14,170 bases of DNA from contig JAZNBF010000111.1 in NCBI GenBank assembly GCA_045586905.1, positions 1 to 14,170 on the forward strand, written 5' to 3'. Below, piece by piece: positions 5,529-12,516 of the stretch. The translations under genes and the position numbers were made by a program. Each line of letters begins with the position of its first letter. Position 1 is the first letter of the stretch. Below the pieces are notes generated by a model. The model was given only the letters and a program-made list of their open reading frames with translations, was not told the DNA's origin and did not search any database. This DNA comes from RGIG1828 sp045586905. GTDB taxonomy: Bacteria > Bacillota > Clostridia > UMGS1810.

Positions 5529-7512
5529 TTTTTTCCTCAATAAGCTTCAAAAGGCCTTCTTCGTCGGTAATGGTGATGCCAAGCTCTTTTGCCTTGGTAA
5601 GCTTTGAGCCTGCCTCTTCGCCTGCCACCACAAGCGATGTTTTTTTCGACACACTGCCCGACACCTTGCCTCCGTTTTTCTCTATAAGCTCTGCGGCCTC
5701 TTTTCTGCCAAGGGTGGGGAGGGTGCCTGTGAGTACAACTGTCATGCCGGAGAGGGCAGTGCCGAGGCTTTCGGTTTCTTTGTAGCGTGTGTTGACACCT
5801 GCATCTTTGAAGCGCTGTATCATGTCTTTTACATGGCTTTGGGCAAAAAACATCGTAATGCTTTCTGCCATAATTTCGCCAACTCCGTCGATGGCTGTGA
5901 GCTCTTCTTTGTCTGTTTCAAAGAAAGCGTCTATATCTTTCAGTTTTTTGCAAATGATTTTAGCATTACCCAGTCCTATATGGCGTATGCCGAGAGCATA
6001 CACGAGCCTTGAGAGGTCATTTTGCTTCGATTTTTCTATTGATGCCACAAGGTTTTCGGCGCTTTTTTCGCCGAGTTTATCCATCGATGCAATGGTTTCT
6101 TTATCAAGATAATAAAGGTCCGACGGATTTTTGATATGCCCTCCTTCGAGTAACTTTGCCACAATCGACGGGCCCATACCGTCTATGTCCATAGCATCTC
6201 TCGACACGAAGTGGGTTATGCTTCTCTCAAGCTGAGCAGGGCACATCGCACCACCCGTACATCTGTATGCCGCTTCGCCTTCGTCTCTTTTTACAAGCGC
6301 TCCGCACGAGGGGCAAAGAGCGGGCATTTCAAATTCTTTTTCATTGCCTTTTCTGTCTTCAAAGCAGACCTTTTCAACCTCGGGTATGATGTCGCCTGCC
6401 TTATACACAATCACAGTGTCGCCTATCTTTATGTCGTGCTCTTTTATATAGTCCATATTGTGAAGAGTTGCACGACTCACAAAGGTGCCTGCAAGTGTCA
6501 CCGTGTCAAATTCGGCATTTGGTGTGAGCACGCCCGTTCTGCCCACCTGCACTGTTATGGCATTTATTTTAGTTTTCTTTTTTTCGGCGGGATATTTGTA
6601 GGCAATTGCCCATCGGGGTGTTTTGGCGGTGGTGCCGAGCTTTTCACGGTCGGCAAGAGAATTGAGCTTTATAACTGCTCCGTCAATGTCAAACGAAAGA
6701 TTTTGTCTTTCGCTTCCTATTCTCTCCACCTCGCTAATGGCTTCTTCCATGCTTCTGAAGATGCGTTCGTTTGGTATTACCTTAAAGCCTGCATCTTTTA
6801 AAAACTGCAAACCTTCGATGTGGCTTTTTATTTCCACACCTTCAATTTGTTGTATGTTAAACACAAAAATATCGAGACCTCTTTTGGCGGCAACAGATGA
6901 GTCGAGCTGTCTGAGCGAGCCTGCTGCCGCATTTCGCGGATTGGCAAAGGTTTGCTCACCGTTTCTGTCGCGCTCTTCGTTGATTTCGGCAAATTTCTTT
7001 TTGGGAATAAACACCTCGCCCCTCACTTCGAGATAGGGCACGCTTTTGTTAAGCCTGAGAGGAATAGACATAACGGTTTTTAAATTTTCTGTCACATCTT
7101 CGCCCACCTCACCGTCACCACGGGTAGAGCCTCTTGTGAAGATTCCGTCGGTATATTCGAGTGATACCGAAAGTCCGTCTATCTTGTGCTCCACAGCATA
7201 CTCGGCACTTTTCCCGAGCGCCTGACACACTTTTTTGTCAAATTCTTCAAGCTCTTCTTTTGAAAAGGCATCCTGAAGGCTCTGCATTTTTACCGTGTGC
7301 ACCACCTGGTCAAAACCCGAAAGTATTGTGCCGCCTATTTTTTGTGACGGTGAATCGGGGCCAACCCACGATGGATTTTCAGCCTCTATTTCGAGAAGCC
7401 TTCTCATCATGCGGTCATATTCGGCATCGGTTATAACGGGATTGTCGAGCACATAATATCTGTGGCTGTGGTAGGATATTTCTTTTTTTAATGCTTCATA
7501 TTCGGATTTCAT
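5521..7512 (-). CDS. ligA: NAD-dependent DNA ligase LigA
   Basis: A 663-residue protein of normal length. In order: the Ia domain with HSHRYYVLDNP (15-25), the adenylation domain with the AMP-accepting lysine in KIDG (Lys110), an OB fold (about 315-395), a four-cysteine zinc finger (Cys400, 403, 418, 424), a helix-hairpin-helix region (about 435-575), and a C-terminal BRCT domain (about 585-660). It seals nicks in DNA using NAD and is normally essential in replication and repair. All key residues are present. The ATG has GGAGG 8 bases upstream. It overlaps trmO by 8 bases. A weak promoter-like pair (TTGTCA, 15-base gap, TATATT) overlaps the upstream hairpin on the minus strand. Confidence 0.96.
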   Translation of the reverse strand: MKSEYEALKKEISYHSHRYYVLDNPVITDAEYDRMMRRLLEIEAENPSWVGPDSPSQKIGGTILSGFDQVVHTVKMQSLQDAFSKEELEEFDKKVCQALGKSAEYAVEHKIDGLSVSLEYTDGIFTRGSTRGDGEVGEDVTENLKTVMSIPLRLNKSVPYLEVRGEVFIPKKKFAEINEERDRNGEQTFANPRNAAAGSLRQLDSSVAAKRGLDIFVFNIQQIEGVEIKSHIEGLQFLKDAGFKVIPNERIFRSMEEAISEVERIGSERQNLSFDIDGAVIKLNSLADREKLGTTAKTPRWAIAYKYPAEKKKTKINAITVQVGRTGVLTPNAEFDTVTLAGTFVSRATLHNMDYIKEHDIKIGDTVIVYKAGDIIPEVEKVCFEDRKGNEKEFEMPALCPSCGALVKRDEGEAAYRCTGGAMCPAQLERSITHFVSRDAMDIDGMGPSIVAKLLEGGHIKNPSDLYYLDKETIASMDKLGEKSAENLVASIEKSKQNDLSRLVYALGIRHIGLGNAKIICKKLKDIDAFFETDKEELTAIDGVGEIMAESITMFFAQSHVKDMIQRFKDAGVNTRYKETESLGTALSGMTVVLTGTLPTLGRKEAAELIEKNGGKVSGSVSKKTSLVVAGEEAGSKLTKAKELGITITDEEGLLKLIEEKNE

Positions 7513-7543
7513 TTTTTTGCCTCCGATAGCTTTGAATATATTG

Positions 7544-7578
7544 AAAACGGACTTTTGACAATGTGAAAGTCCGTTTTT
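7544..7578. terminator. Intrinsic terminator between the zinc-ribbon/TPR gene and ligA
   Basis: The arms AAAACGGACTTT (7544-7555) and AAAGTCCGTTTT (7566-7577) form a perfect 12-bp stem with a 10-base loop. On minus the 3' side is GTCCGTTTTC, a short T-run, so it can stop transcription from the 8809-7589 gene before ligA. On plus it is followed by five T. It lies 11 bases past the upstream gene's stop. Confidence 0.75.
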
Positions 7579-7588
7579 GTATCTTATT

Positions 7589-8809
7589 TTACTCTAAAGC
7601 TGTAAGATAATACTCCGAGTCTATGTATTCTATGGTGTAGGTTCGGCTTCTTGTTTCAGCAGTTTGTGTTCCGTCCTGATGATACAGCGTTTCACCTTCC
7701 GACACATCAACTTTCCATTTTGTATCCGAAACAGAATACACATTTATAATTTCCAGTTTGTCAAAGCTTTTTGTCATGGCTTTGTCAATGCAGTTTTGCA
7801 CATTCTTTTTCTGGTCATTGTAAAGCTGTCCGCTAATGTGCTTTTCAACGATTGAAAAATCCTTGCTGTTTATAGCCATAGCCAGATCTTCGCAATACTC
7901 GGTGATGATTATTTCAGCTTTTTTGTGACTCATATCGTCATCGGAGGCTTCTTTGTTTTCTTCTTTCTGACTTTCCAGATACTTATTGATCTCGGCACTG
8001 TATTCATCGAGAGTTACAGCATCTGATTTTGCGAGGAAGTTTTTGTCTATGAGCGATATTGTGTCAAGTGCATCTTCATACCTTCCTTCAGACATATGCT
8101 GTTGCACCTGTTCGAAGCTCCGATATGCAATTTCAAATCCGGAAATTTCTTCGTCGAGGTTTTCGATGTCGGTTTTTATGGAATAGTTTTCATAATCCAG
8201 AGGAATCTCATCGAAAAACTCACGGGCATCTTCATATTTGCCCGACTGGATTTTTTTTGCACTGCGATTGTAGTTGTACACAATCTGATAAAGTGTGTTT
8301 GCTTCAGCATTCTTGGGATCGGTTTCAAGCACTGCTTTAAACATGGTTTCGGCCTCGTCATAGTTGCCGAGCTTTAGCTCGTCAAGACCTGTTTTAAGAA
8401 TTGTGCTGCTGTCTTCTTTTTCCAAAACAACTTCTTCATTTGATGCAGGGAGCTGAGATGGCTGCTTTGTAGGAATTACTCCTGTCAGTTTCAAAATTAT
8501 AAAAAGTACAACCAAAACAGTCACAACGCCAATTGCTATGACCCAATAGTTAAAACCATTGTCTGTGAAGCGGGAACCCGTCTTTTTCTGCCCGGAAGAT
8601 TCTTTTTTGCCGCCCTGCTTATCTTTGTGTGTCAGGGTAGGATTTTTCAGTTCTTCTTTCTGAAAAGACACAGGTCTTAATTTTTGAGTGTCGCCTTTTT
8701 CGGACTTGTTAAAATCAATGTTTGCAACATCTTCGATTTCAAGCCGGAGTCCACATTCCGGACACCACTTGGCACCCAAAGACTCTGTTTTACAATTAGG
8801 ACAAATCAT
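7589..8809 (-). CDS. Zinc-ribbon, single-pass membrane protein with TPR-like repeats and a C-terminal beta-rich domain
   Basis: A 406-residue protein. Residues 1-20 form a zinc ribbon (Cys3, Cys6, Cys16, Cys19). A charged Lys-rich linker follows (35-85), then one transmembrane helix (about 88-109). The outside part has TPR-like helix pairs (about 135-168 with LGNYDEAETMFKAVLETDP, 182-203, 232-255), an acidic linker (280-295), and a C-terminal domain (about 300-406) ending in beta strands around VDVSEG and YTIEY, reminiscent of TcaA or NTF2-like extracytoplasmic domains. No enzyme motif is visible. The likely topology is ribbon inside, repeats outside. GGGGATG precedes the ATG by 8 bases. The gene starts 15 bases after the WG-repeat gene, which has the same layout, so the two are probably one operon. 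Function is unknown; a cell-envelope sensing or assembly role is conjecture. Confidence 0.75.
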   Translation of the reverse strand: MICPNCKTESLGAKWCPECGLRLEIEDVANIDFNKSEKGDTQKLRPVSFQKEELKNPTLTHKDKQGGKKESSGQKKTGSRFTDNGFNYWVIAIGVVTVLVVLFIILKLTGVIPTKQPSQLPASNEEVVLEKEDSSTILKTGLDELKLGNYDEAETMFKAVLETDPKNAEANTLYQIVYNYNRSAKKIQSGKYEDAREFFDEIPLDYENYSIKTDIENLDEEISGFEIAYRSFEQVQQHMSEGRYEDALDTISLIDKNFLAKSDAVTLDEYSAEINKYLESQKEENKEASDDDMSHKKAEIIITEYCEDLAMAINSKDFSIVEKHISGQLYNDQKKNVQNCIDKAMTKSFDKLEIINVYSVSDTKWKVDVSEGETLYHQDGTQTAETRSRTYTIEYIDSEYYLTALE

Positions 8810-8824
8810 TTCTTCATCCCCTTT

Positions 8825-10183
8825 TTATTTGGATATTGCATGAGAAAGATTCATTTCTGCACCAAGTACATTATTTCCTGAAATATCTATCACAACTGTT
8901 TTGCCGAGAGCATCCTCACAAATGGCATATCCGTCGGCGTAGAAGGCTGAAGCAGATGAAAAACGCGGATCGATCACATATTTTCCGTCTTCTCCGATAT
9001 AACCCCACAGTCCGTCAGACTTTACAGGAGCGATGCCCGAGGAAAACTCGCCTGCATCTTCAAACTGAGGCTCAATCACAAATTTGCCTTCTTTGTCTAT
9101 GAATCCGTATTTGCCATCGCCTCTGGCAGCATAGGTGAGGCTCTGGTCGCCAAAGCTTCCCATGTCTCTGTATCGAGGCGCAATTATAAAGCTGCCTTCG
9201 GCGTCAATATATCCATACCGTGAGCCTGTTTTCACTGTGGCATTTCCGTCTTTTTCAAAAACAAAATGTTCATCAAAAATTGGCTCAATCAAAAACTTGC
9301 CATCGGTATCTATAACACCGTAATCTCCATAGAGCTTAACTGTTGCGTGTCCGTCTTCAAATGTGAAAGCCTGCTCAAAACGGGGTTCTATCACTGCGCC
9401 GCCTTCAGCGTTGATATATCCCCATTTGCCGTCTGCTTTGATTGCTGCAAGGCCACTGTCATCAGAAAAATCGAGAGCCATGTCATATTGGGGGGCAATG
9501 GTATATTCACCGTCCTCGCCAATGTATCCGTAGGCACCGTTTACCGAAACAACTGCCACTCCGCCACAAAAGCGGGAAGCAGAAGAGAATTTGGGGCTTA
9601 TAACATATTTTGCATTGGGTTTTATATATCCCCATTTACCGTCTTCCGACACAGGAATATAACCGTTATCAGATATCTTGGCAAAAGAATCAAATCTCGG
9701 CACAGTCAGAAGGTCGCCTTTTTTGTTTATCATTGCATACTTGTCGCCAATCATAACAAAAGCAACATCATCCATAAAATCGCTTGCAATACGGAACTGA
9801 GGCTCTATTGCAAACTTTGTCGGATCGGACGAAGAAATATATCCCCATTCACCGTTTTCACACACCGAGAGCATGTCGGATGAAAAAAGTATGCCTTTTT
9901 CTGTGTCGTTTTTGTCGTTTGAAGGGATAAGCCAGCTTATGACAATAACAATTGCCGCAATAATAAGTGCCAGCACTCCGATGAGTACGAAAAGCTTTTT
10001 GTAGTCTATTTTGAATTTTTTTATTTTAACTTCCCCTTGCTTTTCTTCGCTGAGGTTGTTGATATACTGTTCAGGCTGTGCATCCCCGCCTTTTTCCTGA
10101 AGCTCCATATAGGCAGAGTTGTCTTCGCCGCAAAAGTCGCAAACAGGAGAGGTGAGCTCTCTTTTACATACTTTACATACCAT
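8825..10183 (-). CDS. Zinc-ribbon membrane protein with about nine WG repeats
   Basis: A 452-residue protein. An N-terminal zinc ribbon (Cys3, Cys6, Cys15, Cys18) is followed by a linker (20-60), one transmembrane helix (about 63-86) and a long array of WG repeats from about residue 98 to the end. Each unit has the form WGYI..DGK.VI.P.F...  (for example WGYIKPNAKYVISPKF, YGFIDKEGKFVIEPQF). I count nine clear units plus a degenerate last one. WG (KWG Leptospira, PF14903-type) repeats are beta-rich and thought to form propeller-like or solenoid surfaces for binding; no enzymatic activity is known. Here they would lie outside the membrane. AGGAGG 8 bases before the ATG is a consensus site. Neighbour and likely operon partner is the zinc-ribbon/TPR gene downstream. 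Confidence 0.83.
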   Translation of the reverse strand: MVCKVCKRELTSPVCDFCGEDNSAYMELQEKGGDAQPEQYINNLSEEKQGEVKIKKFKIDYKKLFVLIGVLALIIAAIVIVISWLIPSNDKNDTEKGILFSSDMLSVCENGEWGYISSSDPTKFAIEPQFRIASDFMDDVAFVMIGDKYAMINKKGDLLTVPRFDSFAKISDNGYIPVSEDGKWGYIKPNAKYVISPKFSSASRFCGGVAVVSVNGAYGYIGEDGEYTIAPQYDMALDFSDDSGLAAIKADGKWGYINAEGGAVIEPRFEQAFTFEDGHATVKLYGDYGVIDTDGKFLIEPIFDEHFVFEKDGNATVKTGSRYGYIDAEGSFIIAPRYRDMGSFGDQSLTYAARGDGKYGFIDKEGKFVIEPQFEDAGEFSSGIAPVKSDGLWGYIGEDGKYVIDPRFSSASAFYADGYAICEDALGKTVVIDISGNNVLGAEMNLSHAISK

Positions 10184-10212
10184 AGCCTTGTCCTCCTATG
10201 TATATTTATTAT

Positions 10213-10241
10213 ATTTTATCATTTCAACAAAAAAAAGTCAA
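10213..10241 (-). promoter_or_regulatory. Near-consensus sigma-A promoter for the zinc-ribbon gene pair
   Basis: Minus strand: -35 TTGACT (10236-10241), 17-base spacer, TAAAAT (10213-10218) with extended TG (TGATAAAAT). Five of six bases match in each box. It is 30 bases from the ATG of the WG-repeat gene and is the strongest promoter seen in the window. Confidence 0.75.
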
Positions 10242-10256
10242 CATAAACTGACTTTT
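10233..10256. repeat. Inverted repeat overlapping the -35 box (possible operator)
   Basis: AAAAGTCA (10233-10240) and TGACTTTT (10249-10256) are perfect inverted copies with an 8-base gap. The left arm covers most of the -35 box of the minus-strand promoter, the position expected for a repressor site. It could instead be chance in AT-rich DNA. Confidence 0.35.
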
Positions 10257-10456
10257 CAAATCAACCCTATTTTGCATAAATTTTAACGGATTGGGCGTGT
10301 AAAAGTCGCGCATTACGGGCGTGCGAATGCATTTCGTTTTTCGTGTTTTTGCTTTCGGTTTGTTTCCCCGTTTGCGATAAAATATGTATAGGGGTAGCCA
10401 ATGGCTAGCAGGGAAAGCCATACATTGGCGATGGCTTATTTTTGAAAGGAGAACTC
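10242..10456. other. Divergent intergenic region between cellular genes and phage-like operon
   Basis: The 273 bases between the WG-repeat gene (10183) and the portal start (10457) form the largest gap in the window. The left end holds the minus-strand promoter. The middle (about 10290-10370) is locally richer in G and C, with GGGCGTG twice, 24 bases apart (10293 and 10317). The right end is the structured leader. A plus-strand promoter is not clear: candidates are TAAAAT at 10378-10383 with a poor -35 (TCGGTT), or TTGTTT (10360-10365), 17 bases, TATGTA (10383-10388). I see no tRNA, integrase fragment or ORF with a good start. It is the only place in the window where a boundary of an inserted element could lie. 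Confidence 0.5.
10391..10443 (+). promoter_or_regulatory. Structured leader with five GCCAWT half-sites and alternative hairpins
   Basis: Blocks in order: AGCCAA (10396), ATGGCT (10401), AAGCCAT (10415), ATTGGC (10424), ATGGCTT (10431). The first two form the palindrome TAGCCA-A-TGGCTA. The second can pair with the third, and the third with the last (7 bp, 9-base loop). The last hairpin is followed by ATTTTT and then the portal ribosome binding site. GCCAATG (10397-10403) can also pair with CATTGGC (10423-10429). This is attenuator-like at RNA level or a multi-site operator at DNA level. Confidence 0.5.
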
Positions 10457-12196
10457 ATGAAAGAAAAAAACGCAAAAAAAATTCTCTCCATAACAAGGGA
10501 AGATGTGCAAAAGGCCGCCAGATTGCTTCAGAAATATAAGCAGGGCAAAATCAATCTCGAAAAAAGAATTGTCGAAAATGAGAAATGGTGGAAGCTTCAG
10601 CACTGGTCTGTTCTTGGCAAGAGCAATCCCACCGATCCCGAAACTGCTTCGGCATGGCTTTTCAACTCTATTGCCCACAAACATGCCGATGCCATGGATA
10701 ACTATCCCGAGCCTTGTGTTCTTCCGAGGGAAAAAAGCGATACCGAGGTGGCGGCTATGCTTTCCGATATCATCCCTGCCATTTTAGAACACAACGATTT
10801 TGAAAAGACTTACTCCGATGTATGGTGGTATAAGCTCAAAACAGGTACAGGCTGCTATGGAGTTTTCTGGAACAACCGTCTTTGCGGGGGGCTGGGGGAT
10901 GTCGACATAAAGCAGATAGATGTTCTTAACATGTTCTGGGAAAGCGGCATAAAAGATATTCAGGACAGCCGCAATGTGTTTTGTGTCGAGCTTGAGGCCA
11001 ATGACCTTCTATGCGAAAAATATCCGCATCTTGAAGGAAAGCTTGGCAATGGCACATTTGATGTGTGTCAGTATATTTATGATGATGCTGTGGACACAAG
11101 CGAAAAGAGTGCAGTTGTAGACTGGTATTACAAAAAGAATGTGGGCGGCAGGGATGTTGTTCATTATTGCAAGTTTGTAAATGACACAGTGCTCTATGCA
11201 TCAGAAAACGATCCTCTGCTTTTTGAAAGAGGCTTTTATGACCATGGCAAATATCCCTTTGTATTTGACATTCTTTTTGCCGACGAGGGCACACCCTGCG
11301 GCTTTGGCTACATAGATGTCATGAAAAATGTGCAGATGTATATTGACAAGCTCAATCAGATAATACTCAAAAATGCTCTTCAGTCGGGCAGACGCCGCTT
11401 TTTCATTTCCGACAACTCGGGCATAAACGAAGAGGAATTTGCCGACTGGACAAAAGAGTTTGTGCACACCACAGGCAGCCTTGACGAGCGCAACATAAGA
11501 GAAATTCAGGTCTCTCAGCTTGATGGCAGTGTCATTGCTCTTCTCAATCAAAAGATAGACGAGCTCAAAGAAACCTCGGGCACAAGGGATGTTTCTCAGG
11601 GTGGCACAGCATCGGGTGTTACTGCGGCAAGTGCTATCGCAGCACTTCAGGAGGCAGGCTCAAAGCTTTCGAGAGACATGATAAAAAGCTCATACAGAGC
11701 GTTTAGAAAGGTGAACTATCTTGTCATAGAGCTCATGCGTCAGTTCTACGATGAGCCTCGCTGTTTCCGCATAAGCGGCAAAAAAGACGGGCTCGAATTT
11801 TTAAGTGTGCAAAACGACATGCTCTATAAGAAAATTGTGACCGATGAAAAAGATGTCCATGCTCTTGGAGAACCCATTTTCGATATCGTTGTGTCGAGCC
11901 AAAAAGAAAATCCTTTTTCCACATCGGCTCAGAACGAGCTTGCAAAAGAGCTCTACAAACTCGGCATGTTCAATCCTGCCCTTGCAAATCAGGCACTTGT
12001 GTGCCTTGAGATGATGAACTTTGACGGTAAGGAAAGAGTGATGGAAAAAATCAGAGAGAATGCATCTTTTGAGATGCTGCCAAATGAAAATATGATATCA
12101 CCGTCAAAAAAAGAAAACTATATGACAAAAGCATACAGGAAAAATCTCCCGGGAAACACCACTCTCACAGAGGCAAGAAGGGGGCTTGGATTATGA
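10457..12196 (+). CDS. Phage portal protein
   Basis: A 579-residue protein resembling portal proteins of P22-like and related tailed phages, which form the twelve-subunit ring at the capsid vertex through which DNA is packaged and ejected. Seen: an N-terminal helical part with WWKLQHWS (44-51), a segment FGYIDVMKNVQMYIDKLNQ (283-301) typical of the stem/wing helix, and DVSQGGTASGVTAASAIAAL (378-397), a Gly/Ala/Ser loop followed by LQEAGSK that recurs in portals of gut Firmicute phages. AAAGGAG lies 6 bases before the ATG at 10457; an in-frame TTG at 10442 has no site. The gene starts the plus-strand operon and overlaps the next gene by ATGA. No terminase gene precedes it, which is unusual. 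The family call rests on motif memory, not a search. Confidence 0.8.
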   Translation: MKEKNAKKILSITREDVQKAARLLQKYKQGKINLEKRIVENEKWWKLQHWSVLGKSNPTDPETASAWLFNSIAHKHADAMDNYPEPCVLPREKSDTEVAAMLSDIIPAILEHNDFEKTYSDVWWYKLKTGTGCYGVFWNNRLCGGLGDVDIKQIDVLNMFWESGIKDIQDSRNVFCVELEANDLLCEKYPHLEGKLGNGTFDVCQYIYDDAVDTSEKSAVVDWYYKKNVGGRDVVHYCKFVNDTVLYASENDPLLFERGFYDHGKYPFVFDILFADEGTPCGFGYIDVMKNVQMYIDKLNQIILKNALQSGRRRFFISDNSGINEEEFADWTKEFVHTTGSLDERNIREIQVSQLDGSVIALLNQKIDELKETSGTRDVSQGGTASGVTAASAIAALQEAGSKLSRDMIKSSYRAFRKVNYLVIELMRQFYDEPRCFRISGKKDGLEFLSVQNDMLYKKIVTDEKDVHALGEPIFDIVVSSQKENPFSTSAQNELAKELYKLGMFNPALANQALVCLEMMNFDGKERVMEKIRENASFEMLPNENMISPSKKENYMTKAYRKNLPGNTTLTEARRGLGL

Positions 12197-12516
12197 CACA
12201 AATATCATTGGAATCCTTGCCGCATATGACAGAAATAACCATTTTAGGTCATTGCGAAGCAGGCAGAATCAACGGTATGGATCTGTGCTGCTGCGCTGTA
12301 TCCATTCTTGTCTACACACTCATGGACTCTCTTGGCAAAATGAAGCTCTCAGGCTTCAAAAGGTCATATGGGGGAGGCTGGTGTCATATCCGTTTTGACA
12401 CAAAAAGCAAAGACTATAAAAAGGCGATGATATCCATCGGCACCATCATGAAAGGCTTTCGTCTTCTTGAAAAGTCATACCCCACAAGCATTAACATAAA
12501 GGAGGCAAATGTATGA
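12193..12516 (+). CDS. Prp-family cysteine protease (probable phage head-maturation protease)
   Basis: A 107-residue protein matching the Prp (ribosomal-processing cysteine protease, YsxB-like) family. The catalytic pair is visible: His20 in ITILGH and Cys33 in MDLCCCAVS, aligned with DIVCAAVS of cellular Prp. The tail GGWCHIRF (61-68) and a final helix with RLLEKSYPTSINI (90-102) also match. Cellular Prp trims the N-terminus of ribosomal protein L27 and in staphylococcal phages can cut scaffold and capsid proteins. Lying between a portal and a fibre gene, this copy is more likely a virion-assembly protease (inference). The active-site loop has one extra residue and three consecutive cysteines (32-34). 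AAGGGGG is 8 bases before the ATG, which overlaps the portal stop by four bases (ATGA); the gene ends in an identical ATGA overlap. Confidence 0.75.
   Translation: MTQISLESLPHMTEITILGHCEAGRINGMDLCCCAVSILVYTLMDSLGKMKLSGFKRSYGGGWCHIRFDTKSKDYKKAMISIGTIMKGFRLLEKSYPTSINIKEANV

Noticed and set aside
5529..5540. TTG start four codons upstream for trmO
   Set aside because: It would lie on top of the GAGG that serves the ATG at 5526-5528.
8825..9880. WG-repeat DNA as a possible CRISPR or tandem repeat
   Set aside because: The periodicity is at protein level with diverged DNA; there are no identical repeats with unique spacers.
9266..9883. 205-codon plus-strand frame opposite the WG repeats
   Set aside because: Long antisense frames arise easily against repeated codons; the minus-strand protein has a clear zinc ribbon and WG units.
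10442..10456. TTG start five codons upstream for the portal gene
   Set aside because: It would place the AAAGGAG ribosome binding site inside the coding region, and nothing better precedes it.
10242..10456. tRNA gene or integrase attachment site in the gap
   Set aside because: No cloverleaf or tRNA 3' end was recognised, and a direct-repeat partner cannot be seen because only one side of the phage-like region is in the window.
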